A stretch of DNA of 64,000 nucleotides from Dactylis glomerata (GCA_007115705.1 QXEO01000236.1:310001-374000); one strand, 5' to 3'. Shown: positions 1-11,834, numbered from the stretch's first letter. Numbers and translations are program-made. The notes: generated from the sequence alone by a model not told the origin.

Positions 1-714
1 TCTTCATTATAGTCTTCCCAGTATTCCTCCCTTGATACATTGTTATTGTCTTGAAAAACCATGTCTCTTTCCTCCCTTAGTTTCTTCCTGTGTTGGTATA
101 ATGCATACTGATAGCCCATTAGAACTTCTCTTCTCGATCCTTCAGGTACTTCTGTACCATGATTGATAGCTGATTTGATCATTCTCCATTCGCCAGCCGA
201 AAAGTGGACTTTCTCCTTTTCCTTTTTGTTGTGTTCTTTCATTTTGTCGACTTGCTTGTCGACCTTTTTACTTCATTCGCTGTTATTTTCTTCTTCTGCT
301 TCAGTGATAATAACGCATAACTGATGTACTTTGGAGACGCTGCTGCTTCTCCCGGTGGAGTCCTTTGCGTTGTTGTGCCTCTGGAACGCTCTTTCTTCTG
401 AGTTGAAATTTTCCCGAATTTTGTCGCCTTCTGTGATTGGTGCTTTTTCGAAGCTGACCGGCGAGTTTACCTCGCTGGAAGAGTATTCTGATGATTCCAA
501 TGTTTCCCCTGTTTCGGGCCTGTTTGCCGACGGATCTGGTTTCGTCAGAATCCGAGAGGCGGGATGAACCCGATGGCCCGATAATGATGCTCAAACTTCC
601 AATGGTTAACTCCATCTCTTGATTTCCGTCGAGTTTTGAACTGCTGTTGGCTAAAAGTGAAAAAGCCGTCGAATTCATGATTCCAACACCCAAGTCCCCA
701 CGGTTGGCGCCAAT
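1..714 (-). mobile_element. 5' internal part of a 334-bp-LTR retrotransposon (element G1), cut by window edge
   Basis: Read on the minus strand, the LTR at 715-1048 is followed after two bases by a primer-binding-like stretch (695-712, beginning tggcgcc and ending gtgggga). An open frame of about 130 codons (693-301) then begins. I do not recognise that product; its position suggests the start of gag. The rest of the element, including its 3' LTR, would lie left of the window. No reverse transcriptase or protease motif is visible in this piece. Confidence 0.55.
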
Positions 715-1048
715 TGACGAGGGTTAACTCAACAAATGTCCTAGATGAAGGACTTAGGATCGGGGAGATAGGGCGTCAGATGAACTCGAAGGTAAAGTTA
801 GTCGAAATAGGTATGCGTCGAAAGTAAACTTGGGTGTTTAACCTGGCTTGCTTTCAATCTGGCCTACACCGTCCCCTCCTGGCCCCTTTATATAGGTGGC
901 CAGGTCTCGAGGATCGGGTAGGGTCCGATACAGATTACAATATCGACATACGGTAGGAACTCGTATTCGACTATCATTACAATTGGGCCTAGCTATACGG
1001 GCCTTAGGGGTACTCAACTAACGGGCTCTATTAACTATACCCTTGTCA
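715..1048 (-). repeat. 5' LTR of element G1 (334 bp)
   Basis: On the minus strand it starts tgacaaggg at 1048 and ends tcgtca at 715. A TATA-like tatataaa lies at 888-895. The same 334-bp sequence recurs in the opposite orientation at 6241-6574, ending identically, which fixes both boundaries. The bases just right of it (from 1049) read as element B internal sequence, matching the same place in element E at 43687, so G1 is inserted into element B. Confidence 0.75.
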
Positions 1049-2342
1049 GCGGGCATCCATAAACAAAAGATCACGATATCAACTCAAAAGAGAAGTGCAA
1101 TGTTGAAAGCTTGCCCCATGACAACATGGATGGGCTAGTCTCCAACTTACAACTTGCAAGCATAACAACTCAATATAAGAGACCACAATGTCAAATTTTT
1201 AAGAACAGGAAAAAGTAAAGTGTGCCTTCCGGTTCGTGAGAGCTTTACTGACCAATTTTTGCATAACACTGGTAAGAGTTTAATTTGAAGAGAAAATAAA
1301 AGCAAGTCAAATTTACTTGGAATAGCAAATTGCTAGTAGGTATGTATGGTGGACACTTTGGCAAACTTGGTTTTTAGGAGTTGGATGCACGAGTAGAGCT
1401 CATACTCAGTACAAGGCGAGGGCTAGCAAAAGACTGGGAGCGACCAACTAAGAGAGCAATAATGGCCATAATCATGCAAAGCGACAAAGCGACATTAAAA
1501 GAAGCATAAGATGGCATCAAAAGTCAAAAACTAAATGATCATGAAGGCTATTGGCGACTTTGTAAGAGTCTAACATGTGTGAGCATGCGCCAAGTCAACC
1601 CAAATAAAGCATCAAGGAGAAAACCAAAATAATGCTTCCATACAATAAAAACAACGCATGATTTTTTTCAAAGGCTCATTAAGCAATCTCAGTTATTTGA
1701 GACAAGTCATGCTACAGCAAAACCACTAAGCATACTATCAAAAAGACATCAAGCACGACATGAAAAAGCCACATGCCTCTGTTCTGGAATACGCCATGTG
1801 GATAAACCCAAAGCCTCCACAACTGACTTGCTAATGCCATTACAGTAACTACCACTATCAATTATCAACTTGCATGCTTTGCCTTTGATTATGCCGCAGT
1901 CTACACAAGCTCCTTCTTGTACCACTATTTTGCACAAAGCTTTTTCTCTTTTTCAACACCATTTAAAATTTTTTTAAGACACCTCTTTTGATGAAAACCA
2001 ATAAAGATCAGAGGCAAAAATACACCTTGATAAAAAGATATGACAAGGTCTGAACACAAATCAAGGCGAAAATGAAAACCAAAAGCAGTAGCAGAAAAAG
2101 AAGAACACTCGGTGAACGATAAGAATGAAAAACTGAGTGTTCTTGGCAAATGAAGAGCAAGGCAACTTCTCCAAAGGAAATTTGTTGGGGTCCAACCATT
2201 TATTGCAGCAAACAAACTAAACTAACTAAGAAAACTAAAACAACTGACGCTCCAAGAAAAACACATAGTGCATGAAGCAATAAAAATATAGTGTCTTGAA
2301 AGGTGACCTGATTTTTGCCGATGAAGAAGGGGTGCCTCGGGG

Positions 2343-2412
2343 GCATCCCCAAGCTTTGACGCTTGTACTTCTTGGATATTTCTTGGGGTGATGCATGGGC
2401 ATCCCCAAGCTT
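2343..2412 (-). promoter_or_regulatory. Two internal polypurine-tract-like copies in element B
   Basis: On the minus strand the 14-mer aagcttggggatgc occurs at 2412-2399 and again at 2356-2343, 56 bases apart. In elements A and E the identical 14-mer directly precedes the 3' LTR as the polypurine tract. The pair therefore looks like duplicated plus-strand priming sites. Function is inferred from sequence identity only. Confidence 0.5.
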
Positions 2413-3030
2413 GAGCTTTTATCCATTCTTCAACTCATCTCATCATTCTCCAATCCCTACACTTGAAAACTTCCTTCATACAAAACTAAACACAATTCTA
2501 TTAGCAATATTAGTGTAGCATAACATATAATCAACCTCTTTTTGCTTCAGGTTTCAACCCAAAACCACCACATATTAAGTAAATACTACTGTAGCAACTT
2601 CCCCAAAAGTTCCGTGATCAAAAGAACTCAAAAGAAAGCGATAAAACGGCAAACACAAATATTGGCAGAAATCTGTCAAAACAGAACAGCTGACAAAGGC
2701 CGAATTTTTGAGGGGTTTTCTGTTGCTCAAATCAAAAAGTGTTCAACTAAAGAAAGTTTGGAAATAACCTGGGGCATATGCACAAGAAATCTCAGGTCCA
2801 AAATATATATAGAGAATTTATACGAATTTTTACGGTGCAGCACCAAAAACAGTTTCAGGACAGCAACATCCCCAAATCTTACCTCACTCAAATTAGAGGC
2901 TTCTCTTCACACAAAAATAAAATAAAAATGATAAGGAGAGGTCATTACAGTAGTAATGACTTCCAAGACTCAAATAAAAGAAAAAGTACTGGAAATAAAA
3001 CATTGGGTTATCTCCCAAGAGTGCTTTTCT

Positions 3031-4008
3031 TTAACGCCTTTGAGCTAGGCTCAGTAATTTGAAAAGATGCTCACATAAGAAATATGAATTGAAGCAAAAG
3101 AGAGCATCAAGGAGCAAATATGAGACACATTTAAGTCTAACCCACTTCCTATGCATAGGAATCTTGTAAGAAAATAAATCAAAGAAGCACATAGTAACAA
3201 GCATGAGTAGATAAAATAAGAGCAACTTTGGAACTTTCCATATAAAGAGAGGTGTTTTAGTAACATGAAAATTCCAACAACCATATTTTCCTCTCTCATA
3301 ATAATTTTCAGTGGCATCATGAACAAACTCAACAATATAAATATCACACTCACCCTCTTTTGTTAAGCATGGAGGGCGATCAAATAAGGTATTAGTTAGA
3401 GAGTTACTCTTATTGGGAGGTAGACATGGGTAGCTCCATTCTTCCTCCTCTTGGTCATCACTCTCCTCCTCTTTTTCATCCAATGAGCTTCCAGTTTCAG
3501 CAATTCCTTCTTCCATAGGCTCCTTCATGGCATTAGTCTCTTCCGTTGGAGAGCATCTATTAAGATATTTAAGAATATAGACATTTCCTTCCTTGTAATT
3601 ATCAAAGCAAAATGTGAGTATATCATAAACCTCATATTTATAAGGTGCATCATTAGTATTTTCAAGCAAATAAGCAAGTTCGAATGCACCCTTCCAAGCA
3701 ATAAATTCTTCAATTTGTTCCACATCATAAAAGTCATAATTTCCATTAATATAAGAAGATATGGTAACATCATCATTATACTCACATTGAAAAGGGAGGT
3801 GTTTATACCTCCTACAGCAACAAGATCTATCAAAGTAATAAGTAACATTATAAGTAGAGCACACGTTTCTAGCAATGATATACAATCTATTGATTTGTTC
3901 CCATAAGTGTTTCCCTTTTTGTGACAAGCGGTGTTCCTCATAATAATTTTGCTGCTCTTCCGTGAACCCACCTTGCCAAAAAGATTTAGTTTCAAAGAAA
4001 CCAACCAT
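3031..4008 (-). CDS. Element B ORF: acidic protein with C-terminal hydrophobic (membrane-like) module
   Basis: This is an uninterrupted reading frame of about 325 codons from the ATG at 4008. The open frame extends further 5', but that part translates the LTR end and primer site, so I chose the first ATG after them. The middle is strongly acidic (a run of Glu/Asp near residues 170-195). The last ~80 residues hold a hydrophobic stretch followed by the motif DLFSYKIPMHRKW, and the protein ends in LAQRR. The same C-terminal module, with a different N-terminal part, is in element A (after 15570). It has no gag, protease or RT motifs. The hydrophobic segment could make it an env-like or membrane-associated accessory protein, but this is only an inference. 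Confidence 0.6.
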   Translation of the reverse strand: MVGFFETKSFWQGGFTEEQQNYYEEHRLSQKGKHLWEQINRLYIIARNVCSTYNVTYYFDRSCCCRRYKHLPFQCEYNDDVTISSYINGNYDFYDVEQIEEFIAWKGAFELAYLLENTNDAPYKYEVYDILTFCFDNYKEGNVYILKYLNRCSPTEETNAMKEPMEEGIAETGSSLDEKEEESDDQEEEEWSYPCLPPNKSNSLTNTLFDRPPCLTKEGECDIYIVEFVHDATENYYERGKYGCWNFHVTKTPLFIWKVPKLLLFYLLMLVTMCFFDLFSYKIPMHRKWVRLKCVSYLLLDALFCFNSYFLCEHLFKLLSLAQRR

Positions 4009-4179
4009 TGATAGAAAGCATGATAAAGCAAGACAAGTAAAAATAACTACAAAGGATTCTAATTTTTTGGGGTTTTTGATATAAAACGATGCAGGTAAAA
4101 TAAATAAAGTAAAGCAAAACAATAAAACAAAGTAAAGGATGTGTGTGCGAAAACTCCCCTTGCAGAAGTCTTCCACTCT

Positions 4180-4197
4180 TCCCCGGCAACGGCGCCA
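4180..4197 (-). other. Primer-binding site of element B (tRNA-Asp type)
   Basis: On the minus strand this reads tggcgccgttgccgggga, complementary to the 3' end expected of plant tRNA-Asp. It lies nine bases inside the LTR end at 4207, the standard place for first-strand priming. Elements A, D and E have the same site (D with one change). Confidence 0.8.
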
Positions 4198-4206
4198 GAA
4201 AGAGCT

Positions 4207-5855
4207 TGATGCTACCGGGTTGATGAAGTAAATAACCGGCCAGTTGGGAACCCCAAGAGGAAGGTTTGATGAATATAGCAGCACGATTTCCCTCAGTTAA
4301 GAAACCAAGGTTTATCGTTCAGGAGAAGAGCAAACAATGCGACTGAAGGTGATGCGGACTGGCTTAGCGACAGCTTCAGACAATTTATATATGGCGCCTT
4401 GTCCAAGCTTTGCTTGCTAGCTGCAACGTGGAACCTGCACACATCACAACCAAGTACTTTGCTCCCAACTTGCGATGAGGTTGTCAATCTCACCGGTTTG
4501 CTTGAAACAAAGGTTATGAGCGTATCGAGTGGAAAACAGTAGAAGTATGCGAGTAAAGTAAACAGTGCGAGTAAAGTAAACAGGTGATAGCAATATGATG
4601 GAAATAGGACCGGGGTCCATAGTTCACTAGTGGTGTCTCTCCATAAGATAAATAACACATGCTGGGTAAACAAATTACAGTTGGGCAATTGATAGAATAA
4701 AGATAAACGTGATATGTCAAGAAGATCACTATGCGATTTACTCTGGGCATGACAACAAAATACATAGACCGCCATCCAACTGCATCTATGACTAATAATC
4801 CACTTGTGGAGAATCAATCCGAGAACTCCACAAGTATTAAGTTGCAAACAACAGATAATTGCATTAAGCAAAGTGTGTAATGTAAACAAAGTATATGCCC
4901 TTGAGCATATGAATGTTGTTTTCTCCCTAGTAGCAACAGCACATCTACAACCTTAGAGGTTTCTGTCACTCCCCCATATTAAATAGAGGCATGAACCCAC
5001 TATCGAGCATAAATACCCCCTCTTGGAGTCACTAGCAACTACTCGGCCAAGATAGCTACTAACAACGGAGAGCATGCAAGATCATAAACAACATAGAGGT
5101 AACAAAAGATATATTTCAGTATAGCAACTCAATCATAACACCAATATTCATCGGATCCCAACAAACCAAACATGTAGAATTACGTAACGGTGATCTCAAT
5201 TATGTAGGGCAGCTCATGAGATCTAAACATGAAGCACATGGTGGAGGAGACAACCATCTAGCTACTGCTATGGACCCATAGTCCAAGGTAGACTACTCAC
5301 TCATCGCTCCGGAGGCAAGCATGGCGATGAAGAAGACCTCCGGTGGCGATTCCCCTCTCCGGCAGGGTGCCGGGAAGAGCTTCTGGACCCTCCCGATCTT
5401 CGGGTCGATGGCGGCGGCGGATCGTGATGTGTTCTGGAAAATTGATCGGGTACTTAGGTTTTTTCCGTCGGGGGGTCTTTATAGGCGAAGGGGAATCGTC
5501 AGAGGTGGCCCGAGGGGCTCTCACACATAGGGGGCGCAGCCAGGCCCCTGGCCGCGCCGCCCTGGTGTGTGGGGCCCTCGTGGCCCCCCCTCCAACTCCT
5601 CTTTGGATCTCTGGAAGCTTCCGGGAAAAATAAGACTTCAGGAACTTGTTTCGTCCAATTCCGAGAATATTTCCTGTGTAGCACTTCTGAAACACAAAAA
5701 CAGCAGAAAATAGGGAACTGGCACTATGGCGACTTGTTAATAGGTTAGTTCCGGAAAATGCACAAAAGTGCCACGAAGTGTAACGAAACAGTAGGCAAAT
5801 GGTGTAAAAACAAGCATGGAGCATAAAAAATTATAGATACGTTGGAGACGTATCA
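4207..5855 (-). repeat. 5' LTR of element B (about 1.65 kb)
   Basis: On the minus strand it begins tgatacgtctccaacgtatc at 5855 and ends atca at 4207. It carries a TATA-like tataaag followed by a CCCCCCGACGG stretch around 5472-5486, about 370 bases from the LTR start. The head matches the LTRs of A, D and E; the downstream portion matches D and E but not A. Open frames inside it are not supported as genes. Confidence 0.8.
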
Positions 5856-6240
5856 TCTACTGGTATGTATCCGTGTCTACGACGCGAAGAAAATCCTGGT
5901 GGACGCACTGGGTACCCTGCGAACCACTGTGACTCATTCTTTGTAAGTCCTAAATGCGGCAAAAGAATAGGTTTGACCGGTATCCCGAATTCAAGTCCAA
6001 GGGGATTGAATTTGACGTAGGTGGCAAGTATCTGTTCTGGCAGTTAACTGACCTCTTGATCCGTCAGAGTTGTCAGGCTTGTTCATCAAAACCCCTTGCG
6101 AAATATTATTATGAAAATAAGTCGAAAGACCAAGTCAAAGATTTGAAGATATGAAGAAGTCGAAGAACTAATCAAGTCGAAGATGCAAAGATTAGAGATT
6201 CAACCCGAATCTGCAATTCTGGTAGAATCTCAGGGGCTAC
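5856..6240 (+). mobile_element. 3' internal remnant of a second 334-bp-LTR element (G2)
   Basis: A short internal segment runs up to a purine-rich ctcaggggctac that directly abuts the LTR at 6241, as a polypurine tract should. A small open frame (5954-6154) may be residual coding sequence but I cannot identify it. Its left edge is the end of element B, so B probably inserted into G2; the 5' part of G2 is not in the window. Confidence 0.55.
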
Positions 6241-6574
6241 TGACAAGGGTATAGCTAATAGAGCCTGTTAGTTGAGTACCCCTGAGGCCCGTTAAGCTAG
6301 GCCCAATTGTAATGATAGTCGAAATACGAGTTCTCACCGTATGTCGATATTGTAATATGTATCGGACCCTACCCGATCCTCGAGACCTGGCCACCTATAT
6401 ATAGGGGCCAGGAGGGGACGGTGTAGGACAGATTGAAAGCAAGCCAGGTTCTACACCCAAGTTTACTTTCGATATACACTTATTTCGACTAATCTTACCT
6501 TCGAGTTCATCCAACGCCCTATCTCCCGATCCTAAGTCCTTCATTTAGGACATTTGTCGAGTTAACCCTCGTCA
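6241..6574 (+). repeat. 3' LTR of element G2 (334 bp)
   Basis: It starts tgacaaggg and ends ctcgtca, and is the inverted counterpart of the LTR at 715-1048 with scattered substitutions. A tatatatag TATA-like motif lies near 6397. It has the same length as its partner, so the differences between the copies are base changes. Confidence 0.75.
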
Positions 6575-7063
6575 CCTAGTCTCCATCATGTTCTTTTGTT
6601 CGTGATTGGACGCAGCCGACATCGCCTTGCGATCCACCGATGCATCAGCACCTCTTCCAGCCAGGCTTAGATGATCACCGGTGAGAGCTATCGTGTCGCT
6701 CTTCTGCCATGCCTCCTCATTACTGTTGATATCTCCTTAGTCATCTGGCATCGCAAGGCCATCAAACCATGGAAAGTAGCAGAGCACAGGAAAGAAGATA
6801 TTGTTTGGTATCCTCCTCATGTGGGCTATGAGGAGATGACCTTATGCAGCCTTATGGCAACCCAAATAGGTGCAAGAGCCCACTACCCTTTAGAGTTATG
6901 ACCAAGGGTCATTTTGGACATTGCACATGAGAGAAGAGAGATGATAATCCTCCCTTTCAGCCACCAGTGAATGGAGTGACAAAAATCTAGGTTAGCCTCC
7001 ATTGGAGAAGAAAACTAAGGGAGAAGGGAAAGATGAAAATTTGAAGGAAGAAGCTAAATCAAG
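6575..7063. other. Intergenic stretch, nothing recognised
   Basis: A purine-rich stretch (about 6980-7060) and short open frames are present, but none has recognisable domains or a convincing start context. It may be part of the element ending at 7616. Confidence 0.4.
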
Positions 7064-7616
7064 TGTTGGGCCTTGCCCAGAAGGTTGTGAAGGCTAGATC
7101 TACATCCTTGTTTCCTACAAGCTGTGGTTCCATCATCTTTAGTGAGATTGCTCTAATCCCTAGCTCTTGTGCCCCAAATTTTGTTGTAGCATCCACACAT
7201 CTGTGTATATCGAGATGCTTGAGATCCTCTAGTGCTCTTTAGAGAAGAACTTGTTGTATCCTTATTTGATAATAGTGGAAGAAGATTTGGATGGCTTCGG
7301 CCCCTGGTTTTTCCTCTCAAGTTGAGAGGTTTTCCATGTAAAAGGAATTGGTATCTATGTGTGTTGATTTACTACTATTGCAGCTGTTTTGAGAACCTCT
7401 CTCCCTAGGGTAGGCATTGTCTTAGGTTTGGAAAGAGCTTCTCTCCTAAGTTTATTTTGATTCCGCTGTGTATTTTTAGATCACAATTAAGTTTGTGCTA
7501 ATCTCTAATTAAGTGGTTACCCGGTGTGTCCAATTTTCCCAATAGATATTGATGGATGCATGTGGCTCCTTCCATGCTAATTAAGGGGTTAACCGTTGTG
7601 TTCAGTTTTCCCAACA
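7064..7616 (+). repeat. Possible solo LTR, Copia-like
   Basis: The segment opens tgttggg and closes cccaaca, a perfect 7-base terminal inverted pair with TG...CA ends, and its body has the T-rich, non-coding look of grass Copia LTRs. I see no target-site duplication (tcaag left, tatat right), so it may be truncated or altered. The last ~75 bases are a second copy of the preceding block (7507-7577 repeated at 7578-7650), so the original end may have been near 7545. Confidence 0.35.
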
Positions 7617-7786
7617 TATATTAATGGATGCATGTGGTTCCTTCCATGCTCCATCGCCCAACTCCACCCTACAACGCAGAGGCACAATATAGGATATGCC
7701 CACTTGCAGGGAGAATTCATTTTGGAGATGAGCAAATCCAAAATAAACAAGCCATGTGATGTACTTCTGGCTTTAACCCTTATATA

Positions 7787-7889
7787 CTCTCTCGACCAAT
7801 ATTACTTGTTGCTAGTATGGATGTATCTAGATAATAAAGTATCTCTAGACTTATCTATATTAACAACAAGTAATATGAATCGGAGGGAG
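7787..7889. mobile_element. Stowaway-type MITE (103 bp)
   Basis: The inverted ends start ctctctcg on the left and finish cggagggag on the right. Longer inverted arms contain attacttgttg and caacaagtaat, and TA dinucleotides flank both sides (7785-7786, 7890-7891). Size, ends and TA target site are those of Stowaway (Tc1/Mariner-derived) elements in grasses. Confidence 0.75.
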
Positions 7890-7891
7890 TA

Positions 7892-9593
7892 GTTGTTTGT
7901 GCAATTTCTATTTTTGCGTGGCTAAGATATGCTTCGTCGTAGACAATTTTGCTAGCCAGCTTGTGATGGTGAATGTTGGATCCAGGTACTGTTCACTCTT
8001 AGCCACATAGTCAATTCCAACCATTTAAATATAGTTCATGTAGAAAATCATATGGGGATTGATTAGCATATACTACCTATGTCCTATCAAAACGTCTTAT
8101 TAAAACGGGAGTGGTACTAGATAAAAAGATCTTTTTATATATATAAGCTTGCTTGACCATTTGGTCCACTTACAAAAAAATCGGTGATGAAATCATGAAA
8201 ACGATAGTAAGTTGGCCAACTTACAACTGCACCTCCCCTCTCAAGCAGGTAATTGCTTACTTTTATGTTTGAAAGTAATGGAGATGGTTCAAACCTCCGA
8301 ATCATGGACTCTAGCAAGCTGTCTTTCTGCTTTTTTCAGAGTTGCCGCGCAGCAGCGGCCACTACTATCAATCGCAACGCTTTGTCGACAATGTCGCAAG
8401 TCGACTGACCAAAGAATTGCTCACATCTGACTCTGTGATCATCACCGGTAGCGAGGTATTATATGTTCAAATGGAAAAAATATACTACTACCATCTCGTT
8501 TTGAAAATGGTAACCACATAGAACCAGGAGTCCAGGGCACGCTAAATTTTTTTTCCAAATGGCAAGTTGCACCTGTGCCTAACTAAAGAAACAGATCACA
8601 GCTTCACAAGCTACGTCTTAATTAATTATACTTTAGGAGAGGGTTCAACAATCTAGAACAGCTGCATCGGTGGTGTTGAAATCCGGATCAGCTTTTTGTA
8701 GTGCAAATTAACAATGTTTTTGATTAGTTCGTGGGTTGGTGGTGGCTTAGTCTCCTGCCCACCAATGACCTCATCGGGTCATGGGAGAAAATATGACCGA
8801 TGTTGTATGTGCATAAATGTATGTTTTTTTAAGAGTTATTTGTTCATAGGTTGGGGGTAATCACATCTATCCTAAAGAGACATGCGCGTCTATGTGTTGG
8901 AGCTCCTAAAGAGACTTGTGGGTTGTGGCACGGCAGTGTAGTTAATCAACCAGTGATGAACTTCCGCTGGCCATCTATGGTAGCAGTGCCATTCCACAAG
9001 GACTTGAGGTTCAGATGCAACACGACCGCCCCACCAGGCGACACCACTAACTAATCACCAGATTTCGTCTTTTGCCCTAGAAGACGAATTTAAATCATGG
9101 TTCCCAGTTGGGACAGATCAGTTTACCTTGAGATGCGTCCCCAGTAGGATATCAATTTTGATTTCCTGTCATTTTAGTGACTACGACAGTGCCACGCATA
9201 TTTTTTCGACAGCTTGACGTTACGTAGGACATCTGCGTGCTATCACGCAAACTGCTAAACCGCGCGCGGCTGCAATTCTGCATACACATTGTCAAGCGTG
9301 CAATTCCAGAAAAGCCTGGTTACACACACACTTTCTCAAGTTCTCAAATTTCTCGATCAAAATAAAGGAAAAAGTTCTTAATTGTAATTTATATTTGATT
9401 TCCAACCACTAATTCCAACCTAACCGGGCAAAAAATCTAGAGCTTGAATTAATTTAATTTTTGTGTGCTCTAGGATGATATCGTGATTGGTCAGGTCTCC
9501 ATGCTCTTCGTCCAAAATTTTGGGTTAACCACCTGATGTCATGATGTCAGATCTTGGTGGATTTTTGGAGACTTGGCAATAGGTTGTCATCGT
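7892..9593. other. Intergenic region without recognisable genes
   Basis: Open frames are short (under 80 codons) and lack known motifs. A degenerate MITE-like scrap with aaaacgggagtggta lies near 8090-8165. I see no RNA gene. Confidence 0.45.
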
Positions 9594-9605
9594 CATCGGC
9601 ATGCT

Positions 9606-10551
9606 TTTTTTTTTGCACAAGGACGGGTGCAAGCACCCGACAAATTTTGCTGCATTCATACTGCCGCTGGCAACTTACAAATAGGCCCTTACAAAGATAG
9701 AAAATCAAACAAGGCCTGGAATTATACAAGGAGGCCCCTTGACCAGAAAGAGAAACGTGATCCGGTCCCAGCACCGCATCCTTCCTCCAGATCGACGGAG
9801 GAAACCGACGCCGGCCTGCCGTCGCGTCGCCGGGGACGCACCACTTGGAGACGAGACACAGAAGGTTGCCAATGAAGAGCTCCTATGCAGCGTTGGAGCG
9901 GCTGCCCTTCAGCCTAAGAGTCCGGTGTGAAGGCGGCCACGCCGCCAATAGCCACCGGAGGGAAGCTCCACTTAGAACGAACCGGCACCGCGAGCACCGG
10001 AGACTGCACTCCCCGCCACCACCAAGGTAGCCAACTCGAGCAGGTCCCAGACGCCAAAGCACCATGGACAGCACCAACACCCGATGAGGAAGAAGAGGTC
10101 GATGTAGCTCTCCACCGCCCCCTCGCCACCACGGCAGGCCGGGAAGAGGAGAAAGAAACACCGACCACCACCGCACCTCCGACCCTCGCCACCACGGCCG
10201 ACCGAAGAAGGTGCCGCAGCTCCGCAACCTCGCGAGATGCAGGCTCCTAGGCCCTTTATTGGGGATGCCGGAGACGAAGAGCCGACTCCTCCAGCCCCGA
10301 CCACCGGAGCAGCGGGAAAGACGGCCAACCCCGGCCAGATCCAGATCTCGGCCAGCAAACTGGATCCCGCCCCTGGCAAGATGCCCAAAGCACGGCGAGG
10401 CCGACGCTAAAACCTAACTAGAAGAACCTACCCTACTCCGGCGCCTCCCCTTTGCCACCTCCGGTCGGCATCGCCGCCGGAGGGGCTCGGGATCGGCCCG
10501 GTCGCTCAAGCTCTCTCAAGATCTACCGTAGCAAGGGGGGAACTGTCCTTG
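9606..10551 (-). mobile_element. GC-rich retroposon with poly-A tail (minus strand) and TSDs
   Basis: The left edge is a run of Ts (poly-A on the minus strand). The flanks are a near-perfect direct repeat: catcggcatgct at 9594-9605 and catcagcatgct at 10552-10563, one mismatch. This is the signature of target-primed reverse transcription. The body is very GC-rich, full of CCGCC/GGCGG words, and open in several frames on both strands. I read those frames as a composition effect. It could be a non-autonomous LINE derivative or a retrocopy of a gene 5' region. Confidence 0.6.
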
Positions 10552-10565
10552 CATCAGCATGCTTG

Positions 10566-11480
10566 TTTCGTAGAGAATTTATAGGGAACACACATTCCAG
10601 GTTTTTCAAAACAAAAAATAGAGGCCACCACGTGAGTGATGGCGGGTACGAAACACATGGAAAACGTTTCCGTTCACCCGAGGGATCACGTCCTGCGATC
10701 CTTCGCTTCTATCGCGCCACTATGTTCCATTTTGGAACATGGGAGATGGGGGCTGGGGCCCACCATTCGGATCCATCTTGTCCACCCATTCATTTTCCCA
10801 TTCTTATACCCTTTTGTTTCCTCTATCTCTCGCATAGGTGATTCCACCCCGCCATGGATTACTCGGTCTAGCCCAGATGCAACGATAGTTACCAAATCAC
10901 TTCTCCCCCCTTCCCTCAGAAATCCCCATCATCTACGCCCAAAGCTCTAACCTCACAGCCATGCCTCCATCATCGTTCATGGCGCCCGTCTGCTGCGACA
11001 AGCGTTCCAAGCGCGATCATGCCGCGCAGCAGGGCAACAATGATCATTTATTTTAGCAACATCGTGGAGATCGATCCCCGCAACTTCATAACCTATGACA
11101 GCCTCGTCTGTCGCATCCTCGTTGTAGGTCCCAACAGCGGAGGTGCTGCTATGGGGTGGTGTTGCTGCTAGTGGCGACCAGTGCAGCTGCCAACCATTGG
11201 GGAGGTGGTGCGCCGGTGCTGCGGGACTCAAATACTGTAGGTGACGAGGACGGTGGTGTTGCCTGTGGTGGTCGGCGTTGCTGCGATTGGCTGGTGACAG
11301 TGTTGCCAGCCATGAACAGTAAGGCTGCCAACGGCTCAATCAGCTAAAAGCGGCGGTCGGCGATGCTACCTCTGGCCACCACCCACCGGTGTACATGACC
11401 TAGAAATCCGTTGTGTTCACTGTTCACACTAGGTGAAATGGCGATCGATAAAGAGGAAGCCAGACTTGAGAGCAGATATT
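10566..11480. other. Intergenic stretch, nothing recognised
   Basis: Mixed-composition DNA with overlapping short frames on both strands and no start context, domain or splice pattern that I can support. Confidence 0.4.
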
Positions 11481-11834
11481 CCGCAACTAGTTGCGGGTGC
11501 ACCCCATAGTTGCATGTCACACTTCCAAATGTCGAAAAAATGTGAAATAATTCATAGACCTAAGTTATGTTGTATATTGTGCACCTAAGAAATTTTGTCT
11601 CAAAATATAATAATTTGTGACCTGTGCAAAAAAGAGAAAACATAAGTGAATAGTATCATGTGTTATTCACGTATCATTTGTCTTTTTTGTACAGACCACA
11701 AAGTATCATATTTTTCGATGAAAATTTGTAGATGCACAAGATACAACATAATCTATGTCCATGATTTATCGCATGATTTTTAGAGACTTAAAAATGCGTC
11801 ATACAAAATGGGGTGCGGATGCAACTAGTTGCGG
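11481..11834. mobile_element. Foldback (inverted-repeat) element of ~350 bp
   Basis: Both ends carry gcaactagttgcgg. Just inside lie gtgcacccca on the left and tggggtgcgg on the right. Further inside, the arms mirror each other (for example ataacttaggtc-like against tacaacataatct-like blocks), so most of the segment can fold on itself. This fits a MITE of uncertain superfamily. I could not fix a target-site duplication. Confidence 0.55.

Larger units (their letters stand above)
1049..5855 (-). mobile_element. Element B: non-autonomous Gypsy-type LTR retrotransposon, 3' end missing
   Basis: Minus-strand order is LTR (5855-4207), tRNA-Asp-type primer site (4197-4180), one large ORF (to 3031), then the conserved 3' module shared with elements A, D and E down to 1049. 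There G1 has inserted, and the rest of the module and the 3' LTR are not in the window. No reverse transcriptase, RNase H or integrase is present. The flank beyond 5855 (5856-5860, tctac) would be one target-site copy; the other is outside. LTR head and module suggest the Athila-like Gypsy elements common in Triticeae (Sabrina or WHAM type), but I do not assign a family name. Confidence 0.8.

Noticed and set aside
5297..5824. Open frames of ~175 codons within LTRs (also near 13423, 18551, 32871, 47829)
   Set aside because: They fall in LTR promoter/leader sequence, recur only because the LTR recurs, have no domain, and both strands are open in the GC-rich part.
9739..10388. Overlapping GC-rich frames on both strands
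   Set aside because: Inside a poly-A retroposon. Open in nearly all frames because of base composition, with no protein motif.
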